Positions 56,224-64,000 of a DNA stretch of 64,000 nucleotides are shown here, in pieces (the first letter of the stretch is position 1; every line of letters begins with the position of its first letter). The stretch is from Varroa destructor (Eukaryota; Arthropoda; Arachnida; Mesostigmata; Varroidae), in the NCBI RefSeq assembly GCF_002443255.2, contig NW_019211455.1:19443126-19507125 (forward strand). The letters run 5' to 3'. The position numbers and the translations under genes were made by a program. The notes beneath the pieces were generated by a model. It did no database searches. It saw nothing but the letters and a program-made list of their open reading frames with translations, and was not told the origin of the DNA.

Positions 56224-56409
56224 GTTTCTTCCCAGCTATGGAGCATGCTTCTCGTGCAAACAATGGTCTCTTGGACCAGGTAGCAGCGCTTCATTGGATT
56301 CATAGGAACATCGAAAGCTTCGGGGGAAACCCAGATGATGTCACGATTTTTGGGCATGGAACAGGAGCGTCATGTGTGAACTTTCTCATGCTGTACCCTA
56401 TGGCAAAAG
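56224..56409 (+). CDS. Nlg: Neuroligin internal exon with degenerate nucleophile elbow
   Basis: The exon gives 61 full codons plus split codons at both ends. It reads NNGLLDQVAALHWIHRNIES, then FGGNPDD and IFGHGTGASC. GLLDQ-x-AALHWI and FGGNP are signature segments of the alpha/beta-hydrolase (type B carboxylesterase) fold. The nucleophile elbow, GxSxG in enzymes, is GHGTG here with Gly in place of Ser, as in neuroligins, so the protein should not hydrolyse esters. The acceptor is very good (TTCTGTTTCTAG) and restores Gly with the previous exon, giving ...GILG-FFPAM.... The end is set by homology and frame at AAAAG before GTTCGA, a weak donor that leaves a phase 1 intron and joins GAT (Asp) to the next exon. 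Reading on through the intron would add about 16 residues and then a stop at 56454-56456. Confidence 0.93.
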
Positions 56410-56415
56410 GTTCGA
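56410..56415 (+). other. Weak 5' splice site GTTCGA
   Basis: The junction is AAAAG|GTTCGA. Only the GT and little else of the GTRAGT consensus is present. It is placed here because the protein is neuroligin-like up to this point and the frame matches the next exon. Other GTs nearby, such as the one within CTGTACCC, give the wrong phase. Confidence 0.75.
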
Positions 56416-58556
56416 ATGATTTATTTTGCACGCATCGATTTGACAACAGTACATGATCAGTACCGTCACATTGTATAGAACATTATATATAATGATTTGC
56501 CCTCTTATAGCGCTAGATTAGAGCACGGATTGTGGATCAGTCGACTGGGTTTTTCCTACTGAACGTCACTAGTCCTGCCCCGATTTTTGTGTCGGATCGT
56601 CGTGATATAATTGCATTTGGAGCTCTCATACACAGCAATCTCAAGCAGCTACCCAAAAAAAAAAACGAACCTTCACTGTACAAGTGTTTGATATTTAACT
56701 TACTATTGGTAATATAGCTATGTGATTAAGTGTAGTATAATTTTACTAAGCATCGTCGGGTAGTATCGATTAGGGCTGATTTCGCTCCTAGACTTTTTGG
56801 TGATGAATCCCAAGCTGGATCTCAGCGAGTTTGAAACTGTGCGCGTGCAAAAGAATCGCCCCGGAGGGCTGACTTCACCGGCCAATAATATTGCGCAGCT
56901 TTTGCTAGCATCGAGAAGAGCTCGGACTTGTGCTTTCCCCGCATTACTTTGATTTTTATTTATTTTTCTATGCTTTCTGCTTGTTGGCTTTCAAGTCTTC
57001 TATGACAGCTGATTCCAAATAGTTTTCTCTAATGATGTCCTGCTGTTGGCTGTTACGCTGACCGGCAGAACGAGCTTAGACAACAACAACAGCGAGAGTA
57101 GCAAGATACTTACCAAAGAACGTCGAGACACATCAAGTTCAGGAAGGTTGGTGGTGCTAGTGAAACCCAGCATATCGGCGAAACCCTATTCGGAACTAAA
57201 AAAACCGTTGAGAGTACGCGGAAGCGGTTCGATGAGTGGGACTGGACAAAGAAAGGGCGGCTTGAAAGGAAAACCGGAAAGTAAGGATGGGGTATCTGGG
57301 GTTCGAAACGAAATGGACGGACTGACGGCTAAAGAGAATGTGAATGGGAAAGACTGCTGGATGGCAATACACCAGCTTTGCCTGCTGTCCACACAGCCTT
57401 TGTGGGATGTTCTCTTCTCGCTATTGCACTCCTTGTACTCTCGTCGTGGCTCTCTCAGTATTTCCTTACTACTGCTGCCTTTGTTAGCTCGATTGCACAA
57501 GCTACTGAATAGCTTTCTGAAGAGTAATTTACATAGTCAGCAAACACATAGCCAATCGGCACACAGTCACGCAGCCAGATTGCCTCGCTGCCGTTTCCAA
57601 ATGTAGGCCGAAAGCCCCTTACTTATCCAAGAAATCTAACAGATTAATCAGCTACCATAGAACGCTACTGCGTTATACGAGCCGCATTGCAGTTCCTAAG
57701 GCTGGTGCAATGCCTAAAGACGTTACGTACAATGCAAATTCAACGACGTTGATTGTGTCTCTAGGACTCGTGACAGCGCTGCTGGCCGATTTCGGTAACA
57801 GAGTGAGAGTTGAGGACTTTAACGGCAGACTGCAAAGCTAGGAATTGCATAAACGCTATACAGCGTTTCTGTTGCTATTGTGAATCTAAAAGCTGAGTGG
57901 AGCTATGGGATAATAGGATGAGATGCGTTCAACTTATGGAAATGGAAGCCGGGCAATAATGTACGTTGCAGCGGACAAACGGTTCTGATAACAAAAGGTG
58001 TCGTTGCATTAGTGGCAGTGGAAAAGGCCATCGTAGCAGATCAGTAGATGCTGCATAAGTCCAGGCCCCGCTAATTGACATCGAGGGTGTCTCATCCGTT
58101 CAGTCAGTTTTTGCCACCAAACCAACGACAGGCCATTGTCCCTGCCGATGTGGATTGGTTTCAGTTGAGGCTACGGCTGCTAGGGATAGCGGAGGCAGGT
58201 AAGTTAGCCGTATGTATGTCGGCCAAGAGGACCAGCCTAATCGGACTGATGATGTGGGTGAAGGGGCTTGGTGTTCGGAAGACTGTAAAAAGGTTTCTTT
58301 CATCCACCACTGTGGGGCGCCACAGGCACTTCGAGACTATATCTTGGGGGTGCAGGCTGGCCGTAATGTTGTGTGATATGAACAAACGGAGTTGCTTCGA
58401 CCTACAGTGGAAACAATATGTAGAAAGTGTGAACTTGTAGACACCGAAGGAGGCACAAATCAACGTACGCAATCTCATCGGCCCGTGTTGCTCTCGTTTG
58501 CGGAACCCACTCTGCCCATCAAGCGACCAATGAAGACGAAATTCTGTTGGGATTTT

Positions 58557-58600
58557 TATATATATATATATATATACATATATATGTATATATACACATA
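58557..58600. repeat. Long TA-rich microsatellite
   Basis: About 44 bases of TA with occasional C and G interruptions, inside the 5.2 kb intron. Confidence 0.95.
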
Positions 58601-59106
58601 AACACGTAGATATATGTCCCCAGTAAAAATAGGAAGATGAGATATCCAGCCCTCATCCTTAGTTCAAGAGACAGCAGCATGGTCCTTGAACAATATTAGT
58701 AATACTGAAATATAAGACCATATAAGCTTACAGGTTTTACAAATAAAAATTCGAACAAGAATGAAGTACTTAGTAATTAAGTGGTAGACAGCTTGCTGTT
58801 TACAGCTGTGCCAGCTGATAGATCTAGGAAAAAAACAGTAGTTCTCAGAATTGGAATGAAAAGAATACGTACATGGCCCTTCTTAAAAATACATAAGCAA
58901 TTAGTGGGTTGTTTGGGTACTTCTGGAATTTATATTGTTTATAACGTATGCACATGTAAAGGAATACTGCCTTTTTTGGACCAACGTGAAACAAATATTT
59001 TTTAGAGATATTAATGGGCCGATAGAGCGTGCGCTTCTACAACGTAACCTGTTACCCTATCGGAGAGTGGGATCTTAAGCTGCGTTTTGCCAAAAAACAT
59101 ACTTAA

Positions 59107-59141
59107 AGGCGGATAGCTTATGAATACAGGCGGATAGCTTA
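59107..59141 (+). repeat. Two-copy 14-base direct repeat
   Basis: AGGCGGATAGCTTA occurs at 59107-59120 and again at 59128-59141, a period of 21 bases. This is a small local duplication within the intron. Confidence 0.85.
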
Positions 59142-61604
59142 AATACAATGAAATTTTTAAAAATTGTTTCTTTCACCAGTGATTCTATTAGCTGCGTTCG
59201 GGAAAATCTTTTTTTGATTACTATATTCAATTATAGCAAAAATTCAGTTATCGATAAATCGCGCTTTCTAATCATATCTGGTCCTGATAACAATATTTAC
59301 CTCCCCATTAGGATCAATTTGATTTCTATCATTCACGTGTTCGTTAAAAATCGGCCTTAATATCTGCAATCAAATAAGATGAGCAAATAATAAAAATGCA
59401 TAGTTGTTTTCGCTCAGTTTGAACGTGCAAATATGCATAGTGGTATAATTATACCTCAGGGAGCTGCCCGAAGAGAAATTCCTAACAGGGAAGACTTCAG
59501 CTCACCTTCACTTGACTTATACTTGATTGATAGAGACTTCCCACATCTTCATTCGAGACATTCATCAGCTAATAATCTTTCTGGTTAAACAATATCATGC
59601 ATATGATCTTGTCTGATTGTTTACTTCTCCAGCTTCTATTATCCTACCTTTGTATTTTAGCGGCTCTGGTTTTCTTGAAAGAAAGGCACCATACGAAAAG
59701 ATGACAGCAGGGCATTTTTGGCGACAAGGTGAGCATTTCACCCTTTATTTGCTATTCCGGTGTCCCTTATATATTCCAGGTCTCTGAAAGATTTTCCTAT
59801 CTCGTACGCGGGCACGACTCGGCCAGCGAGGATTCCCACCACCAATAATTGTCTGGAGCTGACAACGCCCTGCTCCGCCCCGTATGAACTTTTGCGCTTG
59901 AGTTGACTGCACTGGCTGCTCCTTTCTTAGGCTTCATTAATAGAGTAGGCCAATCATGCAGCAGCCAGAAATATTGAAGCCGGGAGCCTGGCAGGGGCTC
60001 AAGGCATAGGATATTTTTTGGCAGCTGAACTTGGGCCTAAACCAGGCTGATGGCAGGTGAAAGCAGAGTAAGCTAAGAAGAACGAAGCTGTTTTCTTTTG
60101 TTGTTTAGTACTTTCGCAAGCACGTGAGTTGGCATATGGCGTGCGCTACGACCGAATCAGTTGTATGAGTCTGCACAAAGGAACGTTGGACAAGGTTGGG
60201 CTTAGAAATTGGTTCAGATATTGTTCGTCTCTTTGCAAGCTGAAAAGAGAAGAGTTCCTTCTGACCAAGGGGTCTATCTGAAAAAAAAAGCGAAGACAGT
60301 GAGCCACGGAGTTAGGGTTATGGCGTGTGATCCGAAAGGCGAAAGAGCCACCCAAACCGTCCAACACCTTCGGTACATTGGAATATATTGGTAGCAGCCG
60401 TCAGATTAGTTTAGAATTTTTGACTGCCGATGAATTTCAATGGAGGCGACGGATTTCTATAGCATAGCACAAGGTCTTGGTGGGTTGGCGATAATGCCAT
60501 TTGACGTGACGTGAACGGCGGAACAACTTAGGCCACGTTGACAAGAGAAGCTGATCAAAATCCTCTCGGACCCATTTTAGCAGTAACGTTGAGGTATCCT
60601 ATTATAGGGTGGATAAGGGAAGGTAACCGTAAAGAAGACAGAAAAGGAAAGCCGTTTTGCGTCGATAGTCGATGACCTAAGCAATATAAATGATGCCTAC
60701 AACAATACAATAATAACAATACCAGGGCCAGCAGCGAAACAACAACAGTTTGCGGTCTGGCCAACAATCTGCGGTCTGGTGAGCAGCGGTATCTACGCGT
60801 AACATAAATAAGATTTCTGGATGCTTTTCTATCGCCAGAACCTGCCGAAAGCCTCAAATCATAGACGCATTTCATCTTAAGAGCGATCCTAATGCAAGAG
60901 GTAGATTTTGTGATGGTTTTAGTTCTTGATTCAAAGGTTGCTTAATCTCTTAATTTGATAGTTATAAATATTAGCTAGCTATACATTTTTTTTCTATGCC
61001 AGGTAGATATAATCTATACAATGCTACAACTGGTTATCATTACACACAAATGTATCTGGCAAAAAGAATTGCTCATGTAGAACCATTTCAGTCAAGCTAT
61101 GACTACTTTCTCAGCAAAAATAGTATGAAGTTAAGATACCGTTTTACAGCTTAGTGGGGGTTAAATCTACTGAATGCGGCGATTTCGCAGGGGATATTCC
61201 TGCTAAAAAGCTCACAGATCTAACATCTGCTTTTGTGTGAGGAATAAATAATTTTGTTTAACCCATGACGTTAGAACATTACCACTGATGCCGTTACTCG
61301 ACTGGCGTCGCCGAAGCCATGAATCAAGAGTCACCTGTCCTGTCGTCCTGACCACGATTGACCACCGAATATCTTTGTAGTTCGGCCTAAGCGCCTAGAG
61401 TAAGCATTTATGCAAGCCACTTGTAAAATTTCGGTATGAGTTTCGTATTCGAACAGCAACGCGTTGACCCATTGATCTGTTTGTTTGGCTCTGTTATATC
61501 TTAAAGTTCAATTCTTTTTTTTTGCACTCCGAATAACCCATTTCACTCCTCAGTTACACTTACAGATATCCCTGTGTCAAGTTGATTATTATTTTCCGTT
61601 ACAG

Positions 61605-61978
61605 ATTTGTTCAAGCGCGGCGTCATGATGTCTGGCTCGGCATTAAGTGCATGGGCTGTCGCCCGAGATGCGCCAATGTACGCGCGCGAAGTGGGCCGCC
61701 ACCTGGAATGTCCTACGTCCGAGGCCACGGCGTTCGTCGAGTGCCTCCGCCATCGGCCCGTACAAGAGTTGATTGGCGCTGCGACCATCCTAGACGTGCC
61801 CGATCATTTATCTGCGTTCGGGCCTACTATTGATGGCAGTGTCGTCGCCGGCGAGCCGCGTCAAGAGATGGTATCACCAACCTCACCGTTCGCACAGCAC
61901 GATCTGCTATTTGGTGTCGTCAAGTTCGAAAACAGCTATTTCGGTTTTTCGAGCCACGAGGAAAAACACGGATTCGAG
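61605..61978 (+). CDS. Nlg: Neuroligin internal exon (central ectodomain)
   Basis: This is the largest exon seen, with 124 codons after the split Asp codon. It begins LFKRGVMMSGSALSAWAVAR, the strand and helix after the nucleophile elbow that are highly conserved in neuroligins. Two cysteines, in HLECP and FVECLR, are separated by 10 residues, the spacing of the conserved loop disulfide of the cholinesterase family. HLSAFGPTIDGSVV is the usual family strand. LLFGVVKFENSYFGF covers the position of the catalytic acid, where a Glu is present, and the exon ends EEKHGFE, matching the neuroligin GFE-x-xRRD junction with the next exon. Acceptor TTACAG and donor GTAAGT are both strong, and the downstream intron is phase 0. 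The mix of paralogue-specific residues fits an arthropod neuroligin better than gliotactin or an active carboxylesterase. Confidence 0.94.
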
Positions 61979-63190
61979 GTAAGTCAGAGCATAAGTCTCC
62001 TGTGATGTTCCTACGCTAGATTTCTGCTGCTCGGCTTAGGAACAAAAAAATTGATGAATCGTATATTTAAACCACCACTATATGCCGTTAAAAAATATAA
62101 GTAAGTTAAGCTATTGTGATAATCAGTTCTTCAGATCCATTTCCCCACATTCTGAAGTGATCATCAAAATTTAATGACTTGTTTCACGAACCTTTTGAAA
62201 CGGAATTTCCATAAGTCGCGTCCGCTCTTGCTTGTGAGTACTCGAAGTCTATCGTGACTCTGTCTCTCGTTTGTATACATGTAATACTATGTACATAGTG
62301 TGTGACTCGTGTTCCATTAAGAAGCCTGAACGAATTCGTCTGCCGTCCAGAGGACTGGAAAGGAGGCATTGCAACAAACGACACAATGGTGCCTTTTTCT
62401 TGAGTCCTTCGTCCCAGCCCTTCGTTCTCCTTTTTCAGCTTAACCTCGTCCAAGCTATTCCCCACCGAAGCGTTCTCTAGGTGGGCTTGTGTTTGAGCCC
62501 TCTCTGCTAGACTGTGGGCTGGTCAGCCAGCTTAGCAGCTGACCAACAGTCATCACGAGCAGAGTGTACCACTAGCAGAGCGTCCTCGATCACTTAGTGC
62601 AACAGCAATTCGATCGGAACGAACGAGGTAGCGGTTAAACAACAGCAGAAGCAGTAACAGAGGCAGTAGATACAGCACAGGGAATAGCAGCCACCGCTGC
62701 AGAGTAGCCAGTTAATGGGTGATGTTGAGGGGTAACTGTCTCGGGTGCTAGTGACGGAAATGGCAATAATGAGTTTATAAAATAGCGAGATTCAATGGTC
62801 GGCCAAAAAGCGGCCCCTGCTTATTCGATCGAGAGAGTACGAGGCCAAGATGCCTAGCGAGAGCCAACCGTAAAAAGAAGGACGAAGACGCCAGAACAGA
62901 CACAGCCTGTTCTGGCATTTTCATCCTTTTCTGATGCCTTTTACCGCGCTCTCCCTCGATTCCTCCTTTACTTACTCCCGTTTTACCAAATTCACGAATT
63001 TAATAGCGAGAACGATAGAGCAGACCTAAAGACAGCTTCTTTCTTTATTCAATTACTTCGATGAACCGAAATCGACAAGATGAACGACTAGTGGAAAGGA
63101 TGTACAAACTCAGTATTTCTTGCTTACACCTTATGTTGTATCTTTGTCATTTTTGGTTGTTTCCTGTTCGTTTTATCGTAACGACCTTAG
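61979..63190 (+). other. Neuroligin intron, 1.2 kb, phase 0
   Basis: GTAAGT to CGACCTTAG. No exon is recognised inside. Two small hairpins are present: one near 62510-62550, with TGGTCAGC and GCTGACCA arms, and one at 62890-62916. Confidence 0.85.
62890..62916. repeat. 10-bp-arm hairpin in intron
   Basis: GCCAGAACAG at 62890-62899 pairs with CTGTTCTGGC at 62907-62916 across a 7-base loop. Arms of this length are near chance expectation for a window of this size. Confidence 0.6.
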
Positions 63191-63414
63191 GCGGAACGGC
63201 GCGACCGGATCATTCGCACGCTGGTGCGGAATCTATATTCATACCATCAGCAGGAGATCTTTTTGACGATCATCAACGAGTACACTGACTGGACGCGTTC
63301 GATCCAGCACCCAATCAGCATTCTGGAAGAGACGGCGGAAGCGTTAAGCGACGCACTTGTTGTGGGGCCCATCGTCGAAACGGGATCGCTGCACGCACAG
63401 GCTGTTGCCTATAG
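63191..63414 (+). CDS. Nlg: Neuroligin internal exon (ERRD / NEYTDW segment)
   Basis: The exon encodes 74 full codons plus two bases of an Arg codon. AERRDRIIRTLVRNLYSYH, then EIFLTIINEYTDW, HPISI and EALSDALVVGPIVETG follow the neuroligin sequence segment by segment. In vertebrate neuroligins the corresponding text is ERRDKILRTYVRN ... NEYTDW ... HPINIRD ... LGDGQVVAPL. NEYTDW is among the best diagnostic strings for neuroligin against other cholinesterase-like adhesion proteins. The acceptor is CGACCTTAG, with a poor pyrimidine tract, and the donor is GTAAGC. It joins the previous exon in phase 0 and leaves phase 2. A variant frame from 63061 overlaps this exon but carries no family similarity. 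Confidence 0.94.
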
Positions 63415-63831
63415 GTAAGCTATATATAACCAGAAAATAGTTAAGACGGTAACTATTATAGTGTAAAGAGGCAATCTGCGGCGCATGTTAATCGTCATTG
63501 CATGTAACGCTCACATGTGAGTGTATTATGAACCTGGTCAAAGACGCATACGTTTTACATATTTATTTTAGCGTATGAGCAACTGTTTTCGTGCAGATGG
63601 TTAACATAACACGAAAGAAGCGTTGCAGCTTAGCGCTCTAGTAAGTGATATCAATTTAGCATCTTGCGCTATTGCTTTCATGTCGCAGGACGGTATTTAT
63701 GGATGTATGCATACAGTCATACAATCGATATAATGAACAAAATACGTAAGAAAAGGTCGTACATTCGAACCAGCGATAGATTAATCCGTTTCAGGGTCAA
63801 TCACGCAACAAACAAAGTTACTTATTTTCAG
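63415..63831 (+). other. Neuroligin intron, 0.4 kb, phase 2
   Basis: GTAAGC to TTATTTTCAG. It is AT-rich and I see no other feature in it. Confidence 0.88.
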
Positions 63832-64000
63832 ACGCACTCATTCGACGACCAACTTTTACGTATTCGGATACCACTCGGAAGAGAGCTTGTATGCGCAGAA
63901 AACTGGATGCGTCAATGGCGACGACCTGCCCTATGTACTAGGTGCCCCGTTGCTTGGCACCGCTTCAGCGCTATATGGCAATTACTCGAAACAGGAAGCA
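63832..64000 (+). CDS. Nlg: Neuroligin exon, truncated by window end
   Basis: The exon begins after TTATTTTCAG and stays open for 56 codons to the last base of the window, so its donor is not visible. The translation runs through NFYVFGYHSEE, GCVNGDDLPYVLGAPLLG and YGNYSKQEA. Family neuroligins carry GCVHGEELPYVFGAPL here, with the His equivalent to the catalytic His of acetylcholinesterase. In this gene that residue reads Asn (codon AAT), so two of the three triad positions are changed. NYS is a possible N-glycosylation site. The rest of the ectodomain, the dimer helices, the transmembrane segment and the cytoplasmic tail lie beyond the window. Confidence 0.93.

Larger units (their letters stand above)
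56410..61604 (+). other. Neuroligin intron, 5.2 kb, phase 1
   Basis: The intron begins with the weak donor GTTCGA and ends with TTCCGTTACAG. A 186-codon open frame at 57046-57606 (+) begins at a TTG, not an ATG. It is Ser/Lys/Arg-rich and then Leu-rich, and I recognise nothing in it. A (TA)-rich tract lies at 58557-58600 and a 14-base direct repeat at 59107-59141. Nothing else is supportable. Confidence 0.8.

Noticed and set aside
57046..57606. 186-codon open frame inside the 5.2 kb intron (+)
   Set aside because: It starts at TTG and its length is near chance expectation for 64 kb in six frames. It is Ser/Lys-rich and then Leu-rich with no known family motif. A nested gene cannot be supported from sequence alone.
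60750..60779. Direct repeat TGCGGTCTGG
   Set aside because: Only 10 bases long, so probably trivial.
62510..62555. Interrupted hairpin with TGGTCAGC / GCTGACCA arms
   Set aside because: The arms are short with an internal bulge, which is chance level. It lies in an intron with no sign of an RNA gene.

Overview
The window looks like nuclear DNA of an animal, most likely an arthropod and possibly a chelicerate such as a mite. It has long introns with GT-AG boundaries, many microsatellites and homopolymer runs, no dense run of genes, and no bacterial-type operons or CRISPR arrays; I recognised no tRNA or rRNA gene. The arthropod call rests on the protein: five exons on the + strand join in a consistent reading frame into the middle of a neuroligin, and the sequence reads more like arthropod than vertebrate neuroligins. 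The exact taxon is inference.

Layout. Bases 1-48048 contain no exon I can recognise on either strand. This stretch is either upstream intergenic DNA or the 5' introns of the same gene. It carries simple repeats, a near-perfect 25-bp-arm hairpin at 26664-26716 and a 20-bp perfect palindrome at 44066-44085. Neuroligin coding exons are at 48049-48198, 56224-56409, 61605-61978, 63191-63414 and 63832-64000, the last cut by the window end. The introns are about 8.0, 5.2, 1.2 and 0.4 kb, with phases 1, 1, 0 and 2. The largest intron holds an old, diverged tandem repeat (about 53.6-54.4 kb) in very AT-rich DNA, followed by an abrupt GC-rich, self-complementary patch (55.08-55.13 kb).

Function. Neuroligins are postsynaptic adhesion proteins that bind presynaptic neurexins through a catalytically dead cholinesterase-like ectodomain. 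The exons cover the alpha/beta-hydrolase core from the oxyanion-loop strand to the region of the catalytic histidine. The signal peptide, the first part of the ectodomain, the dimerisation helices, the transmembrane segment and the cytoplasmic PDZ-binding tail are not seen and must lie outside the window or, for the 5' part, in undetected exons. The nucleophile Ser is Gly, as is normal for neuroligins, and the catalytic His position appears to be Asn. One intron uses a weak splice donor (GTTCGA).

I found no strong evidence for a previously undescribed system. The most unusual items are the diverged intronic repeat array, the long hairpin, the weak donor and the large exon-free 5' region.
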